The translations under genes and the position numbers were made by a program. Positions 12,021-24,274 of a stretch of DNA of 64,000 bases are shown one piece after another; within the stretch, counting starts at the first letter, position 1; every line of letters starts with the position of its first letter. The notes below the pieces were generated by a model. The model saw only the letters and a list, made by a program, of their open reading frames with translations. It ran no database searches and was not told where the DNA came from. Where the stretch lies: contig JAJEKV010000005.1 of assembly GCA_021234155.1 (NCBI GenBank), forward strand, positions 14,177,449 through 14,241,448, written 5' to 3'. Origin of the DNA: Isoetes taiwanensis. Lineage: Eukaryota > Streptophyta > Lycopodiopsida > Isoetales > Isoetaceae.

Positions 12021-15000
12021 TGGTCTGACCTTATTTTGGTTCCTGTATCAGATGGTTACAGCAAACTTGCTTTGATTACTATGTTATACGTCATTCATGG
12101 CATAATCTCTTATACTCTCTGTACAATGCTTGAAGAAGTTCTTGATGAAGTTCTCTGCAAAAGAGAGCTGCAAATGTGGTTAGACTTTGCCCAGCAGGAC
12201 TATGAGAAGGGCATAAATGTTGGCTGTGATCTTCTTACATTGGACGGTGTGGTCTCTCCCTGTTTCTTACTGCATTGTGCAGATTGAGAAGTAAGGCATG
12301 TTGGCATCACATTTCCTGGTGCCAATATATCATAAGCAAGCAGGGTTTAGGGCAAATTGTTCAGGTTCAAGTCCTCTGCTTCTTCCCTAATATGGCAGCA
12401 AGCAAAAATGGGCATGAAATCAATGTGTGACGTTCTTTTTTAAGGGCTTCTTTACAACTTGAATTTCCTTTGTATGGTTTCCATTCCTTTGCATTGCCAA
12501 TTCATCATGCCCTCACAGATCATATTCGTGCTTCTTCACTAACCAGAACTAGTTTCAGTTTTGCCAAAGTAGGTTTTTTTGAGCCACACTTTATGACATT
12601 CTAGATGTTTCTATCGCAGCGTGGTAGAGATTTCTCATCCGGACGCTTTGCCTGAATAGTAGTTTGAGCATCAGAATATGAAGGCATTCAGCTTACATTG
12701 TTGGTTGTCCTCAGCTTGGTCTTGGCTAGTCTCGTGCCTCAACAGATCTATGGCAGATTTGTGGCAAGCTCGTATCAGACTGAAGACTCAACTATTGCAA
12801 CTGCATGTAAGTTTCACATCTCTCTGATAGAATGCAATAATAGCTCTGCGGGTATAGTTTATAAATAGGCATGAAATCAACATGTGACATTATTTTAAAG
12901 GCACAAGCATTTTGATCTTGGAATGAAATCAATTTAAAATGATGCAGGGCCATGCGACATAGGGCCAGGGCCATGCAGCATGGATGTTTTATATGCAGTG
13001 CAATAGTTGTTTCACACATTGTTTAATCTTATTGCAGTTGTCTAGAAGAGTCTCATTTTGTTATTCTTGGATCTATACCTGCTTGCTCCTAACAGTGTTG
13101 GTGCGGCTATGGCGAGGGGACGAATTGCAATGCCATCTGCTGATAGTTTTCGGTTTCAAAAATCTAAGGCTTTGTTGGAGCATGGTGTTGATGCCATTTT
13201 TTTGTTCTATGGCTTCCAGCATGGAGCGCACATCTATGGATCTTTAGGTCTTTTTGCACTTTCTATGTTTCTTAGTGGTCTGTGTTGTTTTATTATCATA
13301 AACAACAATACAATGCTTTTGATTTTACGCTTCTGTACTCTCTGTAAACGTTCTCTCTGTATTCGTCCCTCTTTTTTTATTTAAAACATTTGGTTTCTTT
13401 TTCAGATGCGACACCGTCTATTTCTGTGGCACTTTCCTCCTTTACAAATGCTGGCTTACTTGCCACAGTCTGTCTCAGGTGCACTTTCTCTTTCTTCAGC
13501 TAGTTTGGCAGCAGCAAGCAGCAGGGGCGCTTAGCAGTCGAACTGTGGGATTGGTAATGTTAGACCCTTCAAGAAACCTGCTGGTATAATACATTCTTGA
13601 ATATTCCCATTCATCAGCATCTTGAATTTTCAGGAGCTAATCTCCGTTTTGATACTGGGCATGGCTGGTCACCTTTAAGTGTTTGCTTTAACAGACTGGC
13701 TGGCAGCCACTTTGCCAATTGAATACCATGAAATTAATAAAGGCGCTGAGATGGTTAATTCCACATTCGAAGCTACCACAGAGACGCAGCACGAGCTCCA
13801 TGACTTTAGATTTGATACTACCAGCTCTATTATGAAAGCAAGATAAAGGCTTTTGACATATGGGTTACTGCCTGCATGCATGCGGAAAACAACAATAATA
13901 TGAAAGAAAGTTTGTTGCTCTGTTTATATATATATTCGCAATTTGAGTTATCAATTTGTAGGCAGGCCAATCAAAGACTACGCAGTGGTCAATTGCTCGT
14001 ATTCATCCCTTTGGAAAGGTTTTTCTTAATGTGAATAACAAGTTCCAAATCTGAAACAGCTTTCTGAACTTCCAGTTTGAAATGGTTTTGACATGAATTG
14101 CTCTGTGGAAAATAGAGGCATAACTTCATTCCTTGAGAAGTAAGGCCCTGCCAGAGTTGTGACTAACAATTACATTGTGCAAATGCTCTGCTCTGCCCCA
14201 CGGCGCTCGCACAGCTGGAGGAGACGCTCTAGAGCAGAACAATAAAAAAGTACCCAGGTATGTTCCCATGGAGTCGTGGTTACATGGATTACTTCTCCTA
14301 TGATCGATTAGTTCTGTACTAAACTGGATAGACTAGGAAACATTCACATAATTCATGTCCATATCTCCATTCTGGTTTTAATTACACTCATAATATCAGT
14401 GCATTTATTCTAACTCATGGGAACTGGTATGTTCCTATCAGGTATGTCCCAGGAATGCATAAATCATAATATCAGTGCATTCATTCTAACTGTTATTTCA
14501 GTTCTGGCCATCGATTTCTTTTCCTATTATTTCGTTTAAGGGGACTTCAAATCATCGATATACCATCTCAACTTTGTTTCGTATTTCTAAATCCAATAGC
14601 TAACATGTAGCCCTGTCATATACTCTCTCCCTTATCCGTTTTATACATCTGTTTGTCATTGTTGGGCATTCCTGGACAATGTTCCATTAACAGAAGCAAC
14701 ATGAGCTTTGTCTGGCTGGCTCATGTTCTTTGCAAGGTTGTTCTTTCCTATAGTTGTTGCTAATCCTTTCAATAAACTTAGGTAATTTTCAGTAGGAAAA
14801 TTTCTATAGAACTATTTCTATAGAAAGAGTTAATTGACGTACGTTGTAAAGCCTAAATCTGCATTTACAGTACATTCAGAGATATAGTCGTTGCTAATCC
14901 TTTCAATAAACTCAGGTAATTTTTTGAGCTTGTTTTTCTACCAGATAGATACATGCCATATGCAACAAGGTTAATGCAGATTCGATCACTGATTCCGCAG

Positions 15001-16300
15001 AATTCCAATATTTGTTGCAGAGAAAAAGCAATTTGATTGTAACTATAATCTATACCTCATGAACATTTTCCCAGAAGTTAGAAGTGGCCAGAAGAAAGAG
15101 ACCCTGGTGGCCTGCATGAAGGAAGTGTGCTGTATAATGGACATTTGTTTTGTTATTCTGGGTAATGTTTAGGATCTTGTGAAAATATATCGAAATGGAT
15201 GGTTAGGTTAACAGGAAAACTTTCACAGATACGTTCTGTATACTTTGCTCTTCCCTATGTGTTCAATGGTTCTACATCATGGAGGAAGGTAAATAACTCG
15301 TCTTAAAACTGCATTTTCCTTTCGTCTAATAAAATAGTGTGTATTTGTAGTGGAACGACAGCTGCTTGTTTGTATGCAGGGATCCCACAGGTATTGTTGA
15401 TGGTATATTACCTTCTTTAAAGTTTCATTATATTTACTGTTTTCTATATCTTGCTTTTTGTGGAGCCATAACTTTATAAACAACATAAAATGAGAGAGTA
15501 GAAACTAATCTTAGTTCTATCCATTAGCATCAAGGAAAAGAACCTTCGTGGGCATTAAGCTGGTGTTTGTGCTAGCATGGTGACCTACTATTAAGATTGG
15601 GATCCTTGCATGTCGGAAGGTGTAGTCTCGTTAGTCTAATTTACAGGTAACCTGGCCTTGTTTAAAGGACCACCACGCGGTAACTGTAGGATGGACGACT
15701 CTCATTGTGCTATGCAGAATAATTGCCTCGAAACATAGCTTTATGATTAGTCAAAGCAGACTTATCTTTTTGGAATGTTGGGTGCATATTCTCTTATATG
15801 AGGTGGAGTCCTACATGGGGTGCATGTTAAAGCCTTTTACTCATGCAATGAGAGTCAAGTCAAGTTCACAGGATGAAAGAGAGACCGTCAATGAGAGGAA
15901 TCACTTTGGCAGCTTCAGATTATTGTGTTAGCTTTAGGATAAAACCTAGATGTAGACTTGCAATGACAGAGACTAGATATATGTTCCATCTGTTTATAAC
16001 TTTCCATTGCGCTGCAGATTGTTTGTCCATTCTTGCATGACCGGTTTTTGGGGCTAAACGTTTGGCATGGATTGGGTTGCTCCTCAACCATTGAAGCTCC
16101 GAATTTGATGCTTGATGATCTTGATCACCGGTTTTGAGTCGGTGAACACTTATTGTGAGTGCAATTTTAGAAGCTTCAAGCAAGGAGTTAAGAGCACGTG
16201 CAGTTTCCTTTGCGAATGTAATTCGTAGTGAGGTGAAAGTTCTAAGGTGGTTTCTTGGATGTGTCACGGTAGCTATAGCCCTGACATAAAAGATATATAT
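12021..16300 (+). other. Unresolved region with scattered exon-like pieces
   Basis: No further PWP1 repeats could be located. Several plus-strand pieces look exon-like but remain unassigned. QQIYGRFVASSYQTEDSTIA lies at about 12,738-12,800 beside a GTAAGT. A piece near 13,100-13,200 encodes MPSADSFRFQKSKALLEHG. A piece near 13,400-13,470 encodes TPSISVALSSFTNAGLLATV after a TTTTTCAG acceptor. A piece near 13,960-14,040 encodes TTQWSIARIHPFGKV. Frames do not join cleanly. They may be remains of one decayed gene or several captured fragments. Orientation is shared with the PWP1 exons. Confidence 0.35.
14760..14925. repeat. Short dispersed duplication, about 45 bp, two copies
   Basis: TTGCTAATCCTTTCAATAAA followed by CT.AGGTAATTTT occurs at about 14,757 and again at about 14,892. 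A nearby motif, ATAATATCAGTGCATT, also occurs twice (about 14,390 and 14,467). Confidence 0.7.
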
Positions 16301-16461
16301 ATTTTTGTAGGATGGTACTTCTGTGGCGTTAAAGACAATTTTGAGTTTATTGTCTCTAGAGATGTAGGAATCACTAGAGTAAATTTAAATTAAATCAATA
16401 TCCATTGAGATTCATGAGGGAATACATTTGTACCAGCAATTTTTCCTAAATTAAACCTCAA

Positions 16462-16490
16462 CTAGTAACGGGTGCCCGGCATTGCCGGGC
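16462..16490 (-). mobile_element. Helitron 3' terminus
   Basis: Read on the minus strand, a GC-rich hairpin (GCCCGGC / GCCGGGC, 3-base loop, 16,474-16,490) is followed eight bases later by CTAG and then T. That is the Helitron 3' signature of a hairpin, CTRR end and insertion before T. The same hairpin family recurs at 53,438-53,466 on the plus strand. The element would extend to higher coordinates. Its 5' TC end was not identified, and no Rep/helicase gene is visible, so it would be non-autonomous. Confidence 0.62.
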
Positions 16491-18690
16491 ATATACGGAT
16501 TACGGGCTTGTGATAAGAAAATATACTGATCGTATTGGTTGTCGGGTTTGAGTGGTATTGTAGGAAAGCTTGAAGTAGCATATGTAGATTACCTTGCTAA
16601 ATTGAAGGGGAAGCAAGAAATGGGAGAACTGAAGTGGCCTTAAATATTGGTTTATTATAGGAAAGCATATCTATTGTTTAAATATAGATGAAGGTGGTAA
16701 ATGTAAATGGGGGCAAAAATTAGGAATTGAAGTTATTGCATTTGAAGGTTTTGCCCAACATTGTCAAGCTTTAGCAACAAAGTTTTACATTGGAGTTGAC
16801 ATATTGGGAAGGGGATGGAGCGACATTAGTTTAAAATAGTGTTGAATGGTCTCTAGAGTCTCCAACCATAACTCACAATGCACAATGACCTTTTTCCAAC
16901 CATAACTCACAATGCACAATGAACCAAAAGGTCATGTATTTGATGAATCTAATAATGAATTTGCAATATGCCTATTATAAGTCACTTGCACCCCTTTCAT
17001 AATAGACTTTGCGCTAACTTATAACATATGCATTTATAATAAACTTTTATTGCATCCAAGTACACCTATGATATTTTCTGACCCAAGTCAATGGTCTAAT
17101 CCTATATTATCAAGAGATGGCATCAATTTTTTGTGTGCAATTCCTCATATTATATATTTAAACATGTACAAAGTCATGGAGACCCATCTAGTCTATTTGC
17201 TTCATGATGTGGACTATGTAAATGGACTGCAATATGAAGAGAGAACATTATTATGTCTTTTGAACTACCATTGTTTAGCCTTCTATTGCATTATTGAACC
17301 TACTTAAGAAAAATAGCAGAGGTAAAGCAATATCATTTATGTAGTTCGAATTTATGAGTACTACAAATAATTTGCCCCATGAGTGGAGCTGGAAGATATA
17401 ACCGAATACTTTTTTCCCTTAGAAATAACAATCAATATTTTCTACTCTAATGCTCACTGCCATGGACATTCTCAGACCTGCAAGGAAGGTAGAGAAGAAT
17501 GCATAAAGATAATGTACTGGACTTTGTGGATGCATGTAGATAAACCCTGAACTGATGCATCAGATTGATGCAGCTCTAGACTGTTCTTTACTACCAAATA
17601 AATATATAAATCTGTACAACAAAGATTCTTCTCATGCTCACCTTCAAAATTACCTATAAGATGTTTTGCTCTAATGGCAATAAGGATGAAAAAATAAACT
17701 TTTATACTTCATGCTCTTCTATTATCTGCAAAAAGACACAGATAATTTGGATTGCACATCAAATTTGCTTCACGTAGCATAACAAAATACAGAAAAAAGA
17801 AAACCAAACAACCAAGAGCTCTATTCACCAGAAGTAGCATACGCTAATAAAGGAGTTGGGTGGTTGTAGATACATGCATGATATGCAGATATCTTTTTTC
17901 TGCAGAGAATGGAGCTTCCCTTAACACATCTTAAAGAAGGAAATGCCTGTATCTTGAGGGCCGCAACGAACTCTTGGTTGTGCATACACATTATCCCATC
18001 AGTTCAAAAGCAGGTCTACGTCGTAGAAAATGAATTTGCTCATTACTATGACTAAAAACCATGCCCTATCTTACATAGTCCATCCACTGCCAATCAACTG
18101 CAAGGATAAGAACCATGGGTATCTTCCTACTTGGAAATAAAAGGAATTGAAGAGCAAAATGGAAAAACACAAAGGAAAAAGCACAAATGTATTAAGGTGC
18201 AATTGAAAAGTTATAGACAATGATTCTAGATGAAACTAAAGCACGCTTTAAGAGGGTGGCCATCTTCTTTTCTCTCTATGGACATCCTGTAAGAGCAGAA
18301 AACAACATGAACATTATATTGAGAATATGATTAACGCAATTGCAAGGAGTTCTTTTTTTCAAAAACACATCAGACAAAATTTGTAACAATGTATTCCTGT
18401 GGTAGGTTTGTCCTAAAAGCATTTCTCATGCTCAAAAAAGGTTCCATCGAAACTTGTACACCTGCTTACATTAATTAGTACTATCACCTCCAAAACTTTC
18501 AATTGAGCCTGCTAAGTTCTGCTAACTTTCAATTGAGCCTATAAATTGCTAAGTTTAAACATACCTGCATTGACGCATCACAAACAGAAATGAATTACTG
18601 AACTTTATCTCTGACATGTAGAGGAACTGAACCTAAAGGAGCTTAGGCAGCTGGAATACACAGGCAAGACATAGAAGATTGTTACCAAGA
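16491..18690. other. Probable Helitron interior without recognisable gene
   Basis: AT-rich sequence, presumably inside the Helitron whose end is at 16,462. A 26-bp motif containing CCATAACTCACAATGCACAA is repeated at about 16,863 and 16,897. The plus-strand frame at 17,050-17,307 shows no known domain. Around 18,500-18,545 ACTTTCAATTGAGCCT is duplicated. I see no gene. Confidence 0.4.
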
Positions 18691-18698
18691 CCTTCTTG

Positions 18699-18804
18699 TT
18701 ATCCAACAAAAGATGCCTCTCCTAGCGTAGAAGCAGACTCAGAAGAACGGCAGTATTTGCTTAGAAGGTCCTTATTTTCTCGCATCCCATCATGATACCA
18801 TGGC
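18699..18804 (-). CDS. Possible terminal exon of an unknown minus-strand gene
   Basis: On the minus strand an acceptor-like GATATAG is followed by an open frame encoding PWYHDGMRENKDLLSKYC and a short Ser-rich tail ending ASFVG at TAA. The composition is protein-like and the stop is at 18,699-18,701. It lies on the same strand as, and downstream of, the SIP aquaporin exon, but it does not resemble a SIP C-terminus. The parent gene is unknown. Confidence 0.3.
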
Positions 18805-18875
18805 CTATATCAGAGGCAAATGAAGCAGTCGGATAAAGAAAAACTCAATAATGCATGTTCGATTCCAGTAGATGC

Positions 18876-18911
18876 AATTGTGGCATGCGGTCTTTTGGCC
18901 AGCTGCATCGA
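18876..18911 (-). repeat. Exon-like block duplicated at 20,597-20,640
   Basis: Both blocks, read on the minus strand, follow TCGAT(T)GCAG and start CTGGC, with related A/G-rich, GACCG and GCATGC segments. They are about 1.7 kb apart in the same orientation. The second block is open as LARRTDACNATISKLKVSMY. They look like diverged copies of one 5' exon, but the family is not recognised. Confidence 0.35.
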
Positions 18912-19494
18912 GAAAAGAGGAATCAGGGAGGGATGGATTATAGAAAAACTGGGGAATTGAAGCACGTATGATGTATGATGACCTAGTTTTCCTCCATAGC
19001 AAGGGAACTGAAGAGCAAGCAGATGCATACAATTTCATGGCAGATTTAAGAATGGCCGATGGGCCAGCTTTGATCTGATAATTGGATATGCATTACCCTG
19101 ATCTTCTTGAAAGATGATGGGCCATATTATTAAATAGGATCCAATTTAAGTTGAGTATTTCCATCTTTAAGTTTGCAAGAACTGAGCAAAAGGCATCCTA
19201 AATTTGATGCAGTCAATGAAGAATATACAATAGCAAACATATATAGAAAGTAGAGTAGCTAAAGGACATCACAAAATTCTGGTTAGCAATATGCTGCCTC
19301 TGTCATATAACGATTATGATAAACCTTAAAGTTGAGCACGGTTGTAGTAGATAGGAGATTACCTCTATCTAACCATGGGTACCCATTAGCATGCCAATAT
19401 CCAATGCAATATACATGATTGCTACAATCATCTATCTGCATCCTAGATGTTTAAGCACAATACAAAAAGAGCCAGAAGGGAGAAAAGTGCTTAC

Positions 19495-19771
19495 ATTGAC
19501 AGGGTTCATTGCAGGTCCAGTATAGCCAGCTCCAGCAATAATGAGGGTAACCGTTGATAAAACAATGAGACTATTTTGAATAATACTGTTTCTTGGTCCT
19601 TTAAAGATCACCAACATTATAAAGAAGCAACTCAAGAAGGCGAGCACTCCCTCTGCAATAGCTCCAGTGTGTATACCGACTTTTAACTGAGGACCCCCAA
19701 GAGTATGACCGGACTAAAGAAGGCGACATAAGCTCAAGAATTGACAATGCTCCAGCCACGGCTCCAACCAT
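19495..19771 (-). pseudogene. SIP-type aquaporin, central exon with one frameshift
   Basis: SIP aquaporins are small intrinsic proteins of plant endomembranes that conduct water. The minus-strand exon starts after TGCTTAG at 19,771 with GAVAGALSILELMSP. After a 1-base shift near 19,712 it continues GHTLGGPQLKVGIHTGAIAE. Next come a hydrophobic segment with FKGPRNSIIQN and then AGAGYTGPAMNPVN, ending at a good donor GTAAGC. GGP.LKV..H.GA.AEG, GPR....QN and AG..YTGP.MNP are hallmarks of SIP loops D and E and helices 4-5. The second NPA box reads NPV here, although the last codon sits at the splice site. N-terminal and C-terminal exons were not found with confidence. The frameshift lies in a CCGG context and might be an assembly error. 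Confidence 0.8.
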
Positions 19772-20596
19772 CTAAGCACATAAAATTTACATTAGTTAAA
19801 GTAGCCATGGCTGGAAAACAGACTATCAAACAAAGAATTATACAATTGAATATGGCTTCCTACAAATACCATAATATAGAGATTGCTTAACCGCAACAAC
19901 ATCACATAAGGCATAGGGTAATCATAAAAGGAGTAAGCTATTGCTTCAAAAATTAAGCGGAGGGAAAATGCACCGCACGACATATTGCAAAATAGCATCT
20001 GCATCACAATATGAAAATGCCTCCTCACAGACTACTTTCAGCAGAAAAGAAACAATAATTTCAAGAAGAGAATGAACTTCAAAACTCTTGAAGAGCGTAT
20101 TCTATAATTCTAAATGCAAATCTTGTAAGAAGGCTTCTTTTTTACAAAGGAAAGATAATCAGAAGGGAAACAAATACCAGGTTGTTCTTGTCATCTGGGC
20201 AAAGACGCTAGATAAACTTGATATTTTGCCTCGAGTTTGCTCCTAATCGCCACCTGTAAAGTTGATTTTAGTAATAGTCACTAAACTTATAACTGAGAGA
20301 CCAAGATTTATATAAGCAATAGCCATTAACATGAAGAACATGGATGGGTTCGAACCAAAACACAAAAGACGTCAGAAACTCCAAGCTCATCCAACTCATT
20401 TCGAAAATCACAGAGCAATCCAATGAAGATACCAACCCGTTCTGTTAATCTCAATTCTGTCGGATTAGATAGAAGGAAAATAAGGCAGTATAAGGGCATA
20501 TTTGTTGCAGAGTGTGAACCAAAAGATAGCATCAGAGCAGAAAATAAACAGTCGAGAAGATCATCAGAAGATACATTGACACTTTGAGCTTAGAAA

Positions 20597-20640
20597 TCGT
20601 GGCATTGCATGCGTCGGTCCTCCTCGCCAGCTGCAATCGA
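20597..20640 (-). repeat. Second copy of the duplicated exon-like block
   Basis: This is the partner of 18,876-18,911. Downstream on the minus strand a further open piece encodes WRLGANSRQNIKF (about 20,205-20,255) next to an intron-like acceptor. It may belong to the same unknown gene. Confidence 0.3.
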
Positions 20641-21176
20641 GCCCAAAAAGGAAATAGACTAAAAATAGAGAACCTAAAATCATACGAAGGGAAAATTAGA
20701 CCCTAAAAAAACTTCTTTTGATTTTTGGATAGCCGGAATTTTTTTTCGGAGGCCAAAACCATTAAAACCTTAGGAAATCCGCCTTTAAAAAAAAACTGAA
20801 AACTTTTCCACCAAACCGGAAAAACCAAATTTAAACAATAGATAGATAGATTAGGGCCCCAAATCAGCATATCCATTATTTTAGAAAAAGACCCGTTATC
20901 TTGAATCTATCTCTGGTTTTAAAATCAGATGGAAATTTGCTGCTTGAAGAAAGGGTAGAAGATTGCTCGGAGTTAAGCCACGACAAACAAAATTTTCCAA
21001 CATTTTTAGATTCCGCAACCCTGTTTAGGAAAGCTAAATTTTATACTGAGCAAGCTGAAAAATAACAGTTCCGACAGAAGTTTAGGCTTCCAATCTCCAA
21101 GCAGGCAATAAAAGCAGAGCAAGGCCCTGTAAACAACCTACTGGGCTATAAGCATGGTCGAGCTTCGGAACATAAA

Positions 21177-21641
21177 ATGCAAGCCTCTTGCTTCATGCGG
21201 TGCCTAAAATCTGTTGTATTTAGGAAGCAAAATCAAATAATGTCTTTATGCTTTGTTAGGCAATGCATTCGCGAGATCATTGCTTTGCCGATGGGACTGA
21301 TCCATGATCAAACTTGCCTTAAAAGCCGTAGATCCATTATAGAATTATCGAACGCGCCACAAATACAGTTTTTCCTATCCATTTCACATCAAAAAAAGGT
21401 ATCGCTCTCACAGGAATTATCTCAGGATATGTACAATGCCATCCGCTCAACATATTCGGCTCAGCAAGTATCTTGCTTCCTAGAAATGAAGACAGAGCCC
21501 AAAAAATACAAGCAACACAGATGGAATAAGGAAAAATATGAAGATGCATTGCCACACACACTCATTCTGTGGAGCTCCATCGCCATTCGATCTGCCGGAG
21601 CTTCATCTGCAGAGGGGCCGTCATGCATCGAAACAGAGTAA
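21177..21641 (+). CDS. Unrecognised 154-residue open frame
   Basis: This is the longest uninterrupted frame in the first half of the window that starts at ATG. It has no motif that I recognise, no clear signal peptide and ordinary AT-rich codons. Overlapping frames on the minus strand are also open, with a hydrophobic stretch (ICVACIFWALSSFLG) that could be a decayed SIP N-terminal helix. The coding status of either strand is doubtful. Confidence 0.15.
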   Translation: MQASCFMRCLKSVVFRKQNQIMSLCFVRQCIREIIALPMGLIHDQTCLKSRRSIIELSNAPQIQFFLSISHQKKVSLSQELSQDMYNAIRSTYSAQQVSCFLEMKTEPKKYKQHRWNKEKYEDALPHTLILWSSIAIRSAGASSAEGPSCIETE

Positions 21642-21919
21642 ACAGGGAGAAAATGGACGGAAAAGGGATGAAAGTGCCACGTGGCAAAGTGGCAATTGTT
21701 CGATTTGTAATAGACAGTATTATCTGGTCCATTCAAGTTTATTTGGCATGCGTTATTTGCATAAGGTGCACACATAAGATGCACACATCCACCCATATTG
21801 TACATTCCGACAACCCTCACAACCTTCTATAATTGTAGGGATTTAATAACATCTACTTCCATTATGTCATGACAAGATTCGGCGTTAAATTAAGCAACCC
21901 ATTACATTTTGCGACATTA

Positions 21920-22073
21920 AACCTTTAACAACCTTGGAACATTACCTCATTCAAGTGTTATGAATCAAGGAATTTAAACAAAGAGTTGTACTAGATTGAA
22001 CCTTTAACAACCTTGGAATATTACCTCATTCAAGTGTTATGAATCAAGGAAATTTAAACAAAGAGTTGTACTA
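21920..22073. repeat. Two-copy tandem duplication, about 79 bp
   Basis: AACCTTTAACAACCTTGGAA, then ATTACCTCATTCAAGTGTTA and AAACAAAGAGTTGTACTAG occur twice in succession with only one or two differences, so the duplication is young. Confidence 0.85.
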
Positions 22074-23050
22074 GTTGATGAACATAAATGCAAACCTTGG
22101 TTGACGTGCCCATGTTACTGGACTACAAATTTTAATACTTTCGAGACATAAAACATAGTCTTCACTTGTTCTTGATTCTTGTTTAGAGCCTCTGGCTGCA
22201 AGTTTCCAAACTACTTTGTGTTATAACCATGTGTGAGAAACAAAAACTGGAGTGACTAACTAGCAATTTGAAATCAAGTATTATGAAAAAAGGGCGGTGG
22301 AAGTCTATGTGCCTTATGAGTCCCACCTTAAGGCGGGCATTAATCATGGGCATGTAGAGTAGATGTAGTGGAGTGTCATGTGCAATTTGGATAAACCTTT
22401 ATTCTTAAGACCAAAATCAAGTTCAACTAATATGACTTGGCGTTGCCATTTGACAAAACTTGTGGAGCATATGCAATATTCCTAGCTTGGAGGTAAATAT
22501 AAGGTAGAGGGTAGGTTACATGAATAATCTACTCAACATAAAATTAGGGTTAAGAGTAGGGTAAATTGGGATTAGATTTGGTGTAAAAGTAAGGAATAGA
22601 GTTATACTATTGTTGATGAGACATTAGCAACATGTGCACTGAGGTCAGAGTTGCTGTCAGATTCACCATGAGCTCTGGCGTGACAAATATTTTTATCACA
22701 AGACATCTGTTGCTCAACATTGGCATGCTCAGGAGAGCCTGAGACAAATGAGGGAGACAGATTGTTGATAAAGTCGTTGTATAAGTATTCTATTGTTTTC
22801 AAGTAGCAATTTTGATTGATTGAAAAAAATAACAGACTTTGAAGTATTATTTAAGCCACTTCACCCTCCGGCCATGGAGGGCAACCCTCCGTGCACAACA
22901 CCTTGTTTATTTTTGGATGGTGTTGGAAGTTGTGCCGGGAACGCCGCATGTAACACCGCATGCGGCATTCCCTTACCGCCTGTGGGTCCCCTTCCGGGAT
23001 TATTTTTGAATTTCGTCTCTCCCCACTTGCTATTTGAATTCGTACTTCGG
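22074..23050. other. Stretch without recognisable gene
   Basis: No coding, RNA or terminal transposon signal could be supported. Around 22,920-22,990 is a local GC-rich patch (GCATGTAACACCGCATGCGG) directly before the transit-peptide-like exon. It could be a CpG-rich promoter region. Confidence 0.4.
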
Positions 23051-23055
23051 ACCGC

Positions 23056-23234
23056 ATGAAGGTTGTGGCTATGGCATCGGCTGCATTCCTTCCTAATTTT
23101 AGCATCAAACATGTACGCCTCAGGGGTAAGCTATTCGGCATTCATTTACAAAGGCAATATTATCAAACTAAATTTTGTCCCATTCTTGCAGACAACAGTT
23201 ACTTCTTCTGAAGAGAACGAGAAATCTTCGAAAG
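23056..23234 (+). CDS. Possible first two exons of a plastid-targeted protein
   Basis: An ATG at 23,056 (or 23,071) opens MKVVAMASAAFLPNFSIKHV and then RLR. This is Ala/Ser-rich and basic, without acidic residues, like a transit peptide, and it ends at CAGGG|GTAAGC. After a 66-base intron, TTCTTGCAG introduces TTVTSSEENEKSSK up to AAAG|GTAAGG (23,192-23,234). Joining needs one G fewer in the GGGG run, so the frame is off by one as read. Copy A of the large duplication starts about 360 bases further on and has exon-like pieces in the same orientation. Function is unknown, and the exon calls rest on splice signals and composition only. Confidence 0.33.
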
Positions 23235-24274
23235 GTAAGGGGGAGCTTCGGACAAATGTGAGCCATCTTAATAAATCTTGAATTGGTGCCCTTTTCTCCT
23301 CATTTCTGAGACAATAACACATTAGATTCTCTGTATATTGATGGCGACGGGACATGTAGTTCGTACACGATGGATGGACAATAAAGACTTCATGAAACAG
23401 GGGTATGGGCCAAGGCACTTGGGGTATTCCTGTCTCAAGGTCACAAGGCTAACAAGGTTGCAGATAAAATCTATTGTATGTGGGCTTGAAATCTTCGCAT
23501 GCAAACCCAGGCTCTCAAACAGGTAATAGAGCTAACAAACCTTTAAAGTTATTACATTCTGATTCTTATTATATGGCAGGTACCCTTATATGCAAGCATT
23601 GCACTTACTAAATTCTCAAATCTCCTACTCTTCCTCTCTGCCACTCCACTTTGTGAATGCATAGGGAATGATTAGCTTCCTATATGTATAAAAGCATTAT
23701 TACATAATTTTCCATTCTATGACTTTTAACCCTATCTCGGTTCTCAATGAAAATAGGCAGTTTGAGAAGAAACAATCCCCTTCTTTTAACCACTTCTCTG
23801 TAATTGTGTGGATCATGGGATGGCTCTCTCTAATTAGGCTGCAAAACTTGAAGGGTTGGTTGACCACGGTTTGCTTTTTCCACATATATGTAATCGCTCC
23901 TTTGGCATAGCATGTGATAATCTCGAAACTCTATAGAAGCAATGTGGCATTCATATAAATATTAATTTGCAAAAGAAGGTAATGAATATACCAAAGAGCC
24001 CCATGGTCTTCCTTTATGACTGGAAACGGGAGGTACAAGCTCCAAAACCTGCAGTGAATTTGGAATTGTCCCGTTTTTCTTCGTAGTACCAGCAGTATCT
24101 GGAAGTAGCACCAAGGCATCTGGATATGTTCAAAGTCGAACTAGAAAGGCATTTCAGGGCATTCGAAATGCAGTGGGCACCAGAATTCAAGAGAAATAAG
24201 AGTAAATCATTGACTCACTTACCATGTTTTTAAGCTTACCAATGTAGGCTTATTATACCGCTGAAGGTTTTTCA

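Noticed and set aside
12300-12400. Continuation of PWP1 (LASHF... near 12,300)
   Set aside because: Only a few residues resemble the expected LASASADK segment, and there is no splice signal in phase.
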